The notes beneath the pieces were generated by a model, which searched no databases, was not told where the DNA came from, and saw only the letters and a list, made by a program, of their open reading frames with translations. Both the position numbers and the translations under genes were made by a program. A stretch of DNA of 16,780 nucleotides from Lachnospiraceae bacterium UBA7026 (GTDB lineage: Bacteria > Bacillota > Clostridia > Lachnospirales > Lachnospiraceae), in assembly GCA_002494165.1 (NCBI GenBank), contig DLBH01000014.1, forward strand, positions 2,379 through 19,158, written 5' to 3'. Of the stretch, positions 1 through 7,613 are shown in pieces. Each line of letters starts with the position of its first letter. Position 1 is the first letter of the stretch.

Positions 1-995
1 GGATGGTTGTGGGTCTCATTCTTAAAACTGATGAGCCATTCCTCACTGCCGCCGTCGGTGTATTCCACCGGAACCACGATGGAGCAGGCATTGATCTCAT
101 CACTTTCTTCCATATTATCTAGGATGCCGTCGACCTTGAGCTTCTTCATACCCAGGAGGGCAATATCCATAAGACAGACATACTTGTTTCTGTTATAGCC
201 ATAGACATCGATCCGGTCCTTCAGATAGTCCCGGAAGGTCTTCTCGATCACCGGCTTGTAATAACCGTCATCAAAGCTGATCTCTTTGAGCTCAGTGGAA
301 AAAGTAGTATGGCGGCAATGGTCGGACCAGTAGGTGTCAAGGACCCGGATCTCCGTCATGGAAGGATCCCTGCCCTCTTCCTTCTTATAATACTTCTGGA
401 TATGACGGAAATCCTTGAAGGTCATGGCCAGACCCAGAGAGTCATAAAGCTTCTTCAGGTTTTCCTTGTCAAGATCTGTGAAATTGGAGAAGATACGGAC
501 ATCTTCCGGATCCTCATATTCCACGATCAGAGTTTCCGGTAGGGTCTCGTCGGTCTCCCTGGAATCCACCGGATTGATACAGTAGGATTTGATCCGGTCA
601 AAATCCTTTTCAGAAATCTGTCCGGAAAGAACGTAGGTGGTAGCGGACCTGATCACAGGCTCCTCTGATTCATTGAGAAGCTGGACACACTGCTCCGCGG
701 AATCGGCCCTCTGGTCAAACTGGCCCGGAAGGTACTCTACCGAGAAAACCTTGTCTCCTTCCTCCCTGGGGAAATCCCCCTCATAGATATCATCGACGGG
801 AGGCTCGGAGAAAACCGTCACCTTGGCCTTTTCCAGGGTCTCTTCAGAAACATTTTCCACGTCATAACGAATCAGTTCGCGAACCGATGTCACGTCTTCG
901 ATTGCCAGATAATCCTTGATCTCCTGAGCGAGCTCTTTCGCCGGGATGGCGTAAGCAGGCTTTTTCTCCACATAATAACGCTTAACCTGACTCAT
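1..995 (-). CDS. purL: Phosphoribosylformylglycinamidine synthase (FGAM synthase), N-terminal part, cut by window edge
   Basis: This is the N-terminal ~331 residues of a long, single-chain type FGAM synthase, the cytoplasmic enzyme that converts FGAR, glutamine and ATP to FGAM in step four of purine synthesis. The reading frame is open to position 1 and runs off the window. Visible family motifs are SDHCRHTTF at about residue 230 and FKNETHNHP at the truncated end, which belong to the substrate/ATP site of the synthetase domain. The N-terminal start MSQVKRYYVEKK fits clostridial homologues. I chose the ATG at 995 because the AAAGGAG site lies 7 nt upstream; an in-frame ATG at 1001 would leave only 1 nt of spacing. 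The gene sits 15 nt downstream of trpS on the same strand and has no promoter of its own that I can see, so it is probably co-transcribed with it. The rest of the protein, including the glutaminase domain, is outside the window. Confidence 0.95.
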   Translation of the reverse strand, partial: MSQVKRYYVEKKPAYAIPAKELAQEIKDYLAIEDVTSVRELIRYDVENVSEETLEKAKVTVFSEPPVDDIYEGDFPREEGDKVFSVEYLPGQFDQRADSAEQCVQLLNESEEPVIRSATTYVLSGQISEKDFDRIKSYCINPVDSRETDETLPETLIVEYEDPEDVRIFSNFTDLDKENLKKLYDSLGLAMTFKDFRHIQKYYKKEEGRDPSMTEIRVLDTYWSDHCRHTTFSTELKEISFDDGYYKPVIEKTFRDYLKDRIDVYGYNRNKYVCLMDIALLGMKKLKVDGILDNMEESDEINACSIVVPVEYTDGGSEEWLISFKNETHNH

Positions 996-1010
996 ATTCA
1001 TGCTCCTTTC

Positions 1011-2015
1011 CTACCGGATACGATCCGGAAAACCAACTTTTCTCTGCACCTTTCTCAAGGTCTTGCCTGCGTAGTAGGCAGCCTTTTCTCCATTATTTTT
1101 AATAATCTGGTCAATGTAATCCTTATTCTTGCTCAGATCATAGAACTTCTTCTGCACCGGCTCCAGCTCAGCCACAACGGCCTCGCCAACCCTCTGCTTG
1201 AGGGCCCCATAGCCAAGACCGTCGAACTCTGCCAGGGCAGACTCCACGGAAGACTTGGTGGTGGCACAGTAGATATCAATCAGGTTGTGAATGCCTGGCT
1301 GGTCTTCATTGTAGGCGATACGTCCTTCAGAATCTGTCACCGCCCTCTTGAACTTCTTCATAATCACTGCCGGCTCATCCAGCAGCAGAATGTGGGCATT
1401 GGGGTTGGTATCAGACTTGGACATCTTCTTTGTAGGCTCCTGCAGGCTCATGATCTTGGCCCCGGTCTTACCCACATAGGCTTCAGGGATGGTAAAAACA
1501 TCCCCGTAAATATTGTTAAAGCGGATTGCGATATCACGACAGATCTCCAGGTGCTGTCTCTGGTCGATACCCACCGGGACCACATCTGACTGGAAGAGAA
1601 GAATATCCGCCGCCATCAAAATGGGATAGGTAAAAAGACCACAGTTGATATTATCCGCATGTTTGGCTGCCTTGTCCTTGAACTGGGTCATCCTGTTCAT
1701 CTCACCCATATAGGTAAAGCAGTTGAGGATCCATCCCAGCTCAGCATGGGCAGAAACATGGGACTGGTAGTAAATGCAGTTCTTCTCCGGATCAAGTCCG
1801 GCCGCGATATAGAGCATGAGAAGATTCCTTGCATTCTTCCGCAGCAGCTTGGGATCCTGTCTGACTGTGATGGAGTGCATGTCCACTACGCCGTAAAAGC
1901 ACATGTACTCGTCCTCGATCTCCACCCAGTTCTTCAGGGCGCCCAGATAATTGCCCAGGGTTATGGTTCCTGTGGCCTGCATGCCGCTGAATAATGATTT
2001 CTTTCCATCTAACAT
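1011..2015 (-). CDS. trpS: Tryptophan--tRNA ligase
   Basis: A class I aminoacyl-tRNA synthetase of 334 residues, the usual bacterial TrpRS length, which charges tRNA-Trp in the cytoplasm. The HIGH-equivalent region is seen as TGTITLGNYLG at residues 15-25, the family-typical VGIDQRQHLE at 148-157 and the KMSKS loop at 197-201. The C-terminal part carries the family's helical anticodon-binding region. The frame is open 28 codons further upstream, but the start at 2015 is preferred: GGGAGGA lies 8 nt before this ATG, the upstream residues are unlike TrpRS, and the SLFSGMQATG motif falls at the normal distance from the N-terminus. The leader is about 100 nt and shows no T-box. purL follows after 15 nt, an unusual pairing of tRNA charging with purine synthesis. 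Confidence 0.96.
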   Translation of the reverse strand: MLDGKKSLFSGMQATGTITLGNYLGALKNWVEIEDEYMCFYGVVDMHSITVRQDPKLLRKNARNLLMLYIAAGLDPEKNCIYYQSHVSAHAELGWILNCFTYMGEMNRMTQFKDKAAKHADNINCGLFTYPILMAADILLFQSDVVPVGIDQRQHLEICRDIAIRFNNIYGDVFTIPEAYVGKTGAKIMSLQEPTKKMSKSDTNPNAHILLLDEPAVIMKKFKRAVTDSEGRIAYNEDQPGIHNLIDIYCATTKSSVESALAEFDGLGYGALKQRVGEAVVAELEPVQKKFYDLSKNKDYIDQIIKNNGEKAAYYAGKTLRKVQRKVGFPDRIR

Positions 2016-2123
2016 AACAAAGTTCCTCCCATATATTTCAAGATAATTCCAGAAATGCCCGCAATTCCCGGCTCCAGATCCGGTCAGACCTGCTGACATA
2101 TGACTGCATAAAATAACAGAATA

Positions 2124-2153
2124 AGTATATCACAGGCTTCTTTAAATAGTAAA
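2124..2153 (-). promoter_or_regulatory. Sigma-A type promoter for trpS(-purL)
   Basis: On the minus strand, TTTACT (2153-2148) and TATACT (2129-2124) are separated by 18 bp, with a TGA just before the -10 box giving an extended -10 (TGaTATACT). Predicted transcription begins near 2117, leaving about 100 nt of leader to the trpS start. Confidence 0.6.
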
Positions 2154-2312
2154 CCGTCACATTCATGAATTTTAGAGGCAAAAACCATGGTTTTTCGGAA
2201 CAGCCATAAAAAAGCCTCCATCCTGTTACCCTTAAGCAATAGACAAAAATACACTCAAAAACTATCAGACATTTTCAGGCAAGATGTTTGCGGTCTATGT
2301 CAAAGAACTACC
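2154..2312. other. Divergent intergenic stretch without a supported gene
   Basis: This lies between the trpS promoter (minus) and the promoter of the EFR1 gene (plus). A 65-codon open frame starts at 2187 on the plus strand, but it has no convincing ribosome site, an unremarkable composition and no recognisable motif. I see no RNA gene or strong hairpin here. Confidence 0.4.
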
Positions 2313-2341
2313 TTGCACCCCCTGACCAGAAATATTATAAT
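2313..2341 (+). promoter_or_regulatory. Promoter of the EFR1-family gene
   Basis: TTGCAC (2313-2318), a 17-bp spacer and TATAAT (2336-2341) on the plus strand. The predicted start near 2348 leaves a leader of about 50 nt to the TTG codon at 2397. Confidence 0.65.
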
Positions 2342-2396
2342 CATTATTAATAATGGTTTTTTATCAATTAAAGCACGGTTATGAGGGGGTTTTCTT

Positions 2397-3191
2397 TTGA
2401 ATCTGATTAAAGTTACCTGCGCCTGCTTCAGTCCCGGCGGCAGCACCAGAAAAGTTGTCAATGCCATCGGCAAGGCTTTTGCGGACTACCCTGTCAGCAA
2501 GATTGACCTGACCAGCTGGGAAAACAGGCAGAAAGAATATAGTTTCCATGAAAATGAACTGCTCATCATCGGCGTACCTTCCTACGGTGGAAGAGTACCC
2601 GCCCCGGTCAGGGAAGCTCTGACACGTTTTAAAGGTTTAAATACACCCGTAGTCCTCGTAGGAACCTACGGGAATGTCAAACTGGGCGATGTTCTTATGG
2701 AACTTCGCACCGACTTATTCCGGAATGGCTTTATCCCGGTTGCAGCCGGGTCCTTCATCTGTCAGCATACCTACCTGGCTGACCTGGGACGAGGCCGGCC
2801 CGACGGGGAAGATATGGAAGTCCTCCAGAAATTTGGAGCCAAACTGAGAGAGCGGCTGCGCCTTCTGGTCACCTATGCCAGCGAGCCGCTGGATCTTCCC
2901 GGCAGTTACCCCTACACCTTCCCGGAAATGGGCGAGCTCCCCTTCAAAGTTGAGACCAGCGATGACTGTTTCTACTGCATGCTCTGCATTGGCGTCTGCC
3001 CCATGAAGGCCATCAACGAGACCAACCCCAAGGAGATCAACCACTCCGCCTGCATCCGCTGCGGCGCCTGCATCAGCATCTGCCCGGCCCAGGCCAAGTC
3101 CTTCACAGACGGCCCCTTCTTCGGCCTCCAGGAGAACTATCTCCGCCAGTACTGTGAAAACCGCCAGGAGCCCTGGTATGTCATCGGCTAA
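2397..3191 (+). CDS. EFR1-family flavodoxin/ferredoxin fusion protein
   Basis: A 264-residue cytoplasmic electron-transfer protein made of a flavodoxin-like domain fused to a bacterial 2[4Fe-4S] ferredoxin domain. The N-terminal strand is followed by the FMN phosphate loop FSPGGSTRK (residues 11-19), then a strand with VPSYGGRVP (60-68) and VGTYGN (88-93), as in flavodoxins. The C-terminal domain has two clusters: C191-x2-C194-x2-C197-x3-C201-P and C219-x2-C222-x2-C225-x3-C229-P. The start is a TTG, chosen because GAGGGGG lies about 6 nt upstream and the FMN loop then sits at its normal distance. It is transcribed alone, from its own promoter into a terminator at 3224-3277. The physiological partner is unknown; family members are common in Clostridia and mostly uncharacterised. 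hydE lies nearby but on the other strand, so a link to hydrogenase would be speculation. Confidence 0.9.
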   Translation: MNLIKVTCACFSPGGSTRKVVNAIGKAFADYPVSKIDLTSWENRQKEYSFHENELLIIGVPSYGGRVPAPVREALTRFKGLNTPVVLVGTYGNVKLGDVLMELRTDLFRNGFIPVAAGSFICQHTYLADLGRGRPDGEDMEVLQKFGAKLRERLRLLVTYASEPLDLPGSYPYTFPEMGELPFKVETSDDCFYCMLCIGVCPMKAINETNPKEINHSACIRCGACISICPAQAKSFTDGPFFGLQENYLRQYCENRQEPWYVIG

Positions 3192-3223
3192 AAGCCAGAC
3201 TGAAGAATAAAAACGGCAAAAAC

Positions 3224-3277
3224 AAAAGACCGGTCCCCCAAATCAATTCACACATTGACGCAAGGGCCGGTCTTTTT
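3224..3277 (+). terminator. Intrinsic terminator after the EFR1-family gene
   Basis: AAAAGACCGG-t-CCC pairs with GGG-CCGGTCTTTT (one bulged T) and is followed by a T-run. The loop is about 28 nt. The A-rich left side could also let it act on minus-strand transcripts leaving hydE, though it is some 310 nt beyond the hydE stop codon. Confidence 0.8.
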
Positions 3278-3591
3278 AATTTCATCATAACAAAAAAGCA
3301 TAATTTTAAGGAGCTATTGGTCTCTAAGCTGACATCTACAACAGTGTTCCCTGAAAGTATATTTTTGAAATAGCTGACGTAGAGTAGTCAATATCCTATT
3401 GGATGTCATCAAAAGAAGCATGGCGTAAATAGCAAGGGTTTCTGAGCCTAGCTTTCGCGCCGTGAGCTTGCCCCCGACTGCGAAGCAGTCGAGTTTGCGG
3501 AAGGCGCGAATAATCTGCGACGGAAGAAAATCCTCGGTATAATTGCTTTTATTTCCTATAGATAAAAACAAGGCTGACTGGCCTTTATAGG
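3278..3591. repeat. Gene-poor stretch with a nested palindrome; probable interspersed-repeat fragment
   Basis: No supported gene lies between the EFR1 terminator and the hydE stop codon. The centre holds a nested palindrome: an outer 8-bp arm TTCGCGCC (3454-3461) with GGCGCGAA (3503-3510), and an inner 7-bp arm CGACTGC (3475-3481) with GCAGTCG (3485-3491) closing a GAA triloop. An 85-codon minus-strand frame (3571-3314) runs across it, but its arginine- and cysteine-rich product is translated from the palindrome itself and has no ribosome site. AGCTGAC also occurs twice (3327-3333, 3372-3378). From memory I associate this palindrome type with multi-copy intergenic repeats of Lachnospiraceae; that is not shown by this sequence alone. 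Confidence 0.5.
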
Positions 3592-4638
3592 CTATTCCTG
3601 GAAGTCGCCTCGTTCAGTGACTAATTCGTAGCCGGCAATGCGAACTCTGCCCGCCAGGCAATCCCTACACTTGTCTGCCTGATCATCTACACAGATCTTA
3701 TTATCATAAAGCTCATAAAGCTTCCGGTTCTCCGTAGGAGAAAGATTAGGCATGATTACATTGGCCCCTGCCATAAGTCCCTTCTCCCGACCCAGGGGAT
3801 CCAAAGTCCCCAGGGCAGTGGTAGCCGGCAGCAGACAAGACGGCAGTAAAAGGCGGATCACCGATAAAAGAGCGATGGTCAGGTCTACACTCCCTGCCTC
3901 CTCACCGGCAAAGTCCGTCTGGTGGTGGGGAATAAAGGGACCGATTCCCACCATCTCCGGCCGCAGATCCTGGAGAAACATAAGGTCATCAGCCAGGTGG
4001 TCCATGGTCTGGCCAGGAGGGCCAACCATAAAACCTGCACCCACCTGATATCCCAGGGCTTTGAGATCCCTCAGACACCTGATCCGGTTAGACAGGCTCA
4101 TAGTTTCAGGATGGAGCTTGCGGTAAAGATCTTCGCTGGCTGTCTCATGACGGAGCAGGTAGCGGTCAGCCCCTGCTTCCTTCCAAAGCTTATAAGTCGG
4201 GTAATCGTGTTCACCGATTGACAGGGTAAGGGCGCATTCAGGATAAGCCTCCTTGATTCTTCTCACGAGGCAGGCAATCCTCTCTCCCGTAAACCAGGGG
4301 TCCTCCCCTCCCTGCAGCACAAATGTCCGGTAACCCAGCTGCCATCCAGTATGGCAGCAGGCCATAATTTCATCCTCCGACATCCGGTAACGGTCTAATC
4401 CCTTGTTATCCCGGCGGATTCCACAGTAGTAACAATTATTCCTGCAGTAATTGGTAAATTCAATCAGCCCCCGTGTAAAGACTTTTTTGCCATAGTAATG
4501 TTCTCTCAGGCGGCATGCTTCCAAAGCCAGCTTTTTTTTCACCTGATCCTGATCGAGAATAGCCAGCAGCTGCAGACACTCTTCCCTTGTCAGCCTGTTA
4601 TTGGATATCAATCGGTCAACAACAGAATAATCCGTCAT
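3592..4638 (-). CDS. hydE: [FeFe]-hydrogenase H-cluster radical SAM maturase HydE
   Basis: A 348-residue cytoplasmic radical SAM enzyme of the BioB/HydE group; HydE works with HydG and HydF to build the 2Fe subcluster of [FeFe] hydrogenase. The radical SAM cluster motif is C65-x3-C69-x2-C72 (NYCRNNCYYCGIRR). Family features follow: VLQGGEDPWF, which fits the SAM-binding GGE motif, LSIGEHDYPTYKLWKEAGADRYLLRHETA, and VGPPGQTMDHLADDL plus GIGPFIPHH in the second half of the barrel. The C-terminal KICVDDQADKCRDCL contains a Cys pair, and the whole protein has normal HydE length. The ATG at 4638 has GGGAGGAGG 9 nt upstream. No hydF, hydG or hydrogenase subunit is in the window, so it is an orphan here. 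PylB and BioB are related alternatives, but the conserved strings favour HydE. Confidence 0.9.
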   Translation of the reverse strand: MTDYSVVDRLISNNRLTREECLQLLAILDQDQVKKKLALEACRLREHYYGKKVFTRGLIEFTNYCRNNCYYCGIRRDNKGLDRYRMSEDEIMACCHTGWQLGYRTFVLQGGEDPWFTGERIACLVRRIKEAYPECALTLSIGEHDYPTYKLWKEAGADRYLLRHETASEDLYRKLHPETMSLSNRIRCLRDLKALGYQVGAGFMVGPPGQTMDHLADDLMFLQDLRPEMVGIGPFIPHHQTDFAGEEAGSVDLTIALLSVIRLLLPSCLLPATTALGTLDPLGREKGLMAGANVIMPNLSPTENRKLYELYDNKICVDDQADKCRDCLAGRVRIAGYELVTERGDFQE

Positions 4639-4720
4639 ATAATCTTGTCCTCCTCCCTGAGTCCGGGAGTTTATCCTCTCTTTTAAAAATAATCAAAGCC
4701 CTTTGGTCCCAGGCAGGTCT

Positions 4721-4890
4721 GAAACCATTTACCTGGGCAGATCCAGTCCCAGTTATCCGGACAGACCCGGAACCATTTACCTGGGCAGATCCAGTCCCAG
4801 TTATCCGGACAGACCCGGAACCATTTACCTGAGCAGATCCAGTCCCAGTTATCCAGGCAGACCCGGAACTATTTACCTGGGCAGATCCAG
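4721..4890. repeat. 48-bp tandem repeat, about 3.5 copies
   Basis: The motif beginning CAGATCCAG starts at 4738, 4786, 4834 and 4882, an exact 48-bp period with a few substitutions. Each unit is itself two diverged 24-bp halves that match at about 16 of 24 positions, so it is a higher-order repeat. Read on the minus strand in one frame, the halves give GSVRITGT and GSAQVNGS, conservative at all eight positions. The block lies between the stop of the S11 carboxypeptidase gene (4905) and the hydE start (4638). The same GGATCTGCCCAG string ends the carboxypeptidase gene, 31 bp from the last repeat instead of 48. Confidence 0.9.
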
Positions 4891-4904
4891 GGTCTTGGGC
4901 CTCC

Positions 4905-6605
4905 CTACTGGGCAGATCCGGGAGCCGCCGTAGTGGCCTGGGCCGGAGCCTCTTGCCCTGGCTGTCCTGCCGCCCCACTGCCCGGTGCGGCTTCACTGTC
5001 AGTGCCGGTCACTCCCCCGGCCTCTTCCTTTTCCAGTCTTTCCTTTTCTTCGAGGGCCTTACGCTCCTCCTCTTCCTTAGCTTTACGCTCTGCTTCTTCC
5101 TTAGCCTTGCGCTCAGCTTCCTTTCTGGCCAGTTCCGCCTCATAAGCGGCCTTCTGGCCGGCCAGACTCTTCTGGTATTTCAGGTTTAAATTGGAGATAT
5201 ACCAGGAGGCCTCTCCATCTTCCACCTTGCTGGTCCCATAATTCATGGGATAATTCATCTCATATTTCAACTGGTAATCAGCCAGCCTGTCAGCAAAGAC
5301 CAGAGCCTGGCTTCTTTTGATCTTCTGGCCGGGATTTTTGCAGAAGTCATCCGGGGCCAGACCGGCCTTCAGATAGGCCGCAAAGGCATTTTTCTCGTCC
5401 TTATTTAAAGAGTCCGCTCCCTGGACATCCTTGAGCAGAGACTTGATCTCCCTGTTCGAAAGGCTGACCGGGTAAAGGCGCTGGACCAGTTCGGCCATAC
5501 TCAGAGCCGTCACACGCGCAGAACTGTTACCCAGAGCATAAGACCGGAGAGCCTTGGATTCAGCGAGATTATCAATACCCATCAGCATGACGGCCAGCTG
5601 GGTCCTGTTGATCTCTTTTCCAGGACGATAACAGCCATCTGACCCTGTGGGGAAGCAGTCCAGCTCCTGGTAGCAGCGGTAGATATTACCCAGGCCCCCG
5701 GCATAGCGGATATCATAATTACTTTTTGAAACCTGCAGCTTACCCTTACGGATTTTTTTAAAAGCAAAATCATAGAGGGACCGGATATGGCGGAAGGTAG
5801 CCTCCTTGCTCTCATCTCCAAAAAAGGCACAGATCAATTCATGACCCTCCGGGTCCATGGCCGTTGCTATAAAGACATGGCCGGCGGCATTGGTGGTTCC
5901 GGATTTGGAGCCGATCACCCGGTAATGGTCCGTGTCATAGGCTATCATGCCTCTGGTAAACCAGTTGGTGGTATTAATCTCCATGTCCATCCCTGACTCT
6001 GTGGAATAGCTGGACTTGCGGACCACATCCCGGATCAGGGGCACAGACATGGCATAGCGGGTAATAACGGCCATCTCTGTAGCCGTGGTATATATGTCGT
6101 TGTAGCCGGCACCGATATCCGAGCCGACAGGATTATCAAAATGGGTATGGGTCAGATTCAGCTCCTGACATTTTCTGTTCATAGCTTCCACACAGGCTTC
6201 CTTGGAGCCGAAAACGCCGACGGCCAGGGAGTCCGTCGCATCGGCAGCTGAGGAAAGGAGACTGATATTCAAAAGGTCCTTAAAGGTAAAAGTCACCCCG
6301 CCGGGTATGCCCAGGGCATAGGTGCCGGGGGTCGTATTATTCACGATTTCTGACTTGGTCTTAATCTTACCGTTGACGTCACCGTTCTCCACGCAGACGA
6401 TGGCCGTCATCAGTTTGGTAGTACTGGCCGGGTATATCTGCTTGTTTTCATCCTGGCCAAAGAGTACCCTGCCTGAACCGGCATCCATGACCACATAGGC
6501 ATGGCAGGATTTTTTAGGAGCCTTAAAAGCCTCCGTCCGGACCGGCAGCAGACAAAGCAGCAGGGTAAGCATGGTCAAAAACAACACTCTTCTTTTCTCT
6601 CTCAT
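4905..6605 (-). CDS. Secreted D-alanyl-D-alanine carboxypeptidase-like protein (peptidase S11) with SLH-like region
   Basis: A 566-residue exported penicillin-binding protein of the S11/DacA family, expected outside the membrane trimming stem-peptide D-Ala. Residues 5-26 form a signal peptide. The catalytic SxxK motif is S61-TTK64 and the third motif is K234-SG (KTG variant). The second motif reads S119-A-A121, lacking the usual Asn, so activity is open to doubt. Residues ~313-452 contain two stretches like S-layer homology repeats (YRPGKEINRTQLAVML; LNKDEKNAFAAYL with IKRSQALVFADRL), suggesting wall attachment. Residues ~485-528 are a highly charged Glu/Lys/Arg helix, followed by a Gly/Ala/Pro/Gln tail. 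No clear C-terminal amphipathic anchor is seen. The ATG at 6605 is preferred over an in-frame TTG at 6626, which lacks a ribosome site; the site before 6605 (GAGAAG) is itself weak. The 48-bp repeat block follows the stop codon directly. Confidence 0.88.
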   Translation of the reverse strand: MREKRRVLFLTMLTLLLCLLPVRTEAFKAPKKSCHAYVVMDAGSGRVLFGQDENKQIYPASTTKLMTAIVCVENGDVNGKIKTKSEIVNNTTPGTYALGIPGGVTFTFKDLLNISLLSSAADATDSLAVGVFGSKEACVEAMNRKCQELNLTHTHFDNPVGSDIGAGYNDIYTTATEMAVITRYAMSVPLIRDVVRKSSYSTESGMDMEINTTNWFTRGMIAYDTDHYRVIGSKSGTTNAAGHVFIATAMDPEGHELICAFFGDESKEATFRHIRSLYDFAFKKIRKGKLQVSKSNYDIRYAGGLGNIYRCYQELDCFPTGSDGCYRPGKEINRTQLAVMLMGIDNLAESKALRSYALGNSSARVTALSMAELVQRLYPVSLSNREIKSLLKDVQGADSLNKDEKNAFAAYLKAGLAPDDFCKNPGQKIKRSQALVFADRLADYQLKYEMNYPMNYGTSKVEDGEASWYISNLNLKYQKSLAGQKAAYEAELARKEAERKAKEEAERKAKEEEERKALEEKERLEKEEAGGVTGTDSEAAPGSGAAGQPGQEAPAQATTAAPGSAQ

Positions 6606-6716
6606 AGTATTCTTCTCACTCCACAATTCAGGCTGGCAGCCACTGTGCTTTTATCTTCCATGCCTTTGCACATGCTGCGTGGTCAGTTTTCTCTAAAAAT
6701 GCTGTCAAAAAACCAG

Positions 6717-7517
6717 TCAGGCAAAGAGACCTTGCAGTCTCTTATCATCACAAAAAGACAGGTCATTGGAATCAAGGGCAGAACAGAGGCCGCCAACCAT
6801 GGGGACACATTCATCCACACAGTCTTTATAAAGAGTCAGCAGGTGCTGACAAGTCACCCTGTTGCCTGCATTAATCCTGGGCTTGGCATAATGGAAAGTC
6901 ACCTTTATATCCGTCCGGACCTTTTTGCCCAGCAGGGCGAGAAAATGTCTCTTGATTCCCAGAGGTGACATGAAAAGGAAGTTGATCACAATCTTCATAT
7001 CGACCAGGGAAGCCCAGACCTGCCGGCTGGTCAGTTCATAGAAGGGGGCAATCAGCCGGGCCAGGCTCCACCGGGCCTTCACATGGCCTGCAGGCCTGTA
7101 AGTCCGGGGATTGAGACCGTCCTGTCTCATGAGCAGGCTGTCAAGATCTGTCTCGATCTCTGTATGGCTGATCCCGGTCTCCCGGATCCGCTTATTGATA
7201 TAGGGGTGGCAGCTGCTGTCAAGCATATAATGGGTCATGAAACCTGCCAGGTAAGCCTTGGCCGCCGCCTTATCCTCCTGCTCCATAAATACGGAGAAGG
7301 CATGGCGGAAAAAGACGGCCGCCTTATCATGATGTATCGCAGACCCGCGACGGTTGACATTATTCTTTCTGAAGGCATGATAATAGAAAAGAATATCCGG
7401 TCCGTGCAGGCCGATATTATAATAATCCATGTATGGGCGGAGTTCATGGCGCAGGTCATGGTCAAGAAGCTCAAAGACCTCCCTGCCAAAGGCAAAATGT
7501 GTATAAGTAGTTGGCAT
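6717..7517 (-). CDS. Zinc-dependent phospholipase C-like family protein
   Basis: A 266-residue protein resembling the zinc-dependent phospholipase C family (PF00882-type fold). The signs are an N-terminal MPTTYTHFAFG with H7, NIGLHGPDILFY with D41 (residues 34-45), FMTHYMLDSSCHPYI with H96, D100 and H104 (93-107), and SHTEIETDLD with H118 and E122/D124. These His/Asp positions match the multi-metal site of that family. There is no signal peptide or membrane segment, so it appears cytoplasmic or is exported by an unknown route; secreted clostridial alpha-toxin relatives do have signals. The ATG at 7517 follows GAGAGGAGGA; an ATG five codons upstream would itself overlap this ribosome site. The carboxypeptidase gene follows after a 111-nt gap on the same strand, so co-transcription is possible. 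The substrate is unknown and toxicity should not be assumed. Confidence 0.82.
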   Translation of the reverse strand: MPTTYTHFAFGREVFELLDHDLRHELRPYMDYYNIGLHGPDILFYYHAFRKNNVNRRGSAIHHDKAAVFFRHAFSVFMEQEDKAAAKAYLAGFMTHYMLDSSCHPYINKRIRETGISHTEIETDLDSLLMRQDGLNPRTYRPAGHVKARWSLARLIAPFYELTSRQVWASLVDMKIVINFLFMSPLGIKRHFLALLGKKVRTDIKVTFHYAKPRINAGNRVTCQHLLTLYKDCVDECVPMVGGLCSALDSNDLSFCDDKRLQGLFA

Positions 7518-7613
7518 GGCTCCTCCTCTCATATTTTAAGGAAGCACCCATCTCACGATTCCAGAATCAGAAAATGAATGCTTCATTAAACAGTCAATAA
7601 TTAAAGTAATATA

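Noticed and set aside
2016..2123. T-box riboswitch in the trpS leader
   Set aside because: The leader is only about 100 nt and lacks the T-box core sequence and a terminator before trpS.
2187..2384. 65-codon plus-strand gene upstream of the EFR1 gene
   Set aside because: It lacks a convincing ribosome site and overlaps the promoter and leader of the next gene.
3314..3571. 85-codon minus-strand protein gene
   Set aside because: No ribosome site, product derived from a palindrome, and composition unlike a real protein.
4721..4890. CRISPR array
   Set aside because: The 48-bp units are contiguous and themselves two 24-bp halves, with no unique spacers and no cas genes.
4616..4996. Independent 126-codon gene on the minus strand
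   Set aside because: Its first third is an Arg/Pro-rich off-frame reading of the carboxypeptidase tail with no ribosome site; only the repeat part looks coding-like, so it is reported as a finding instead.
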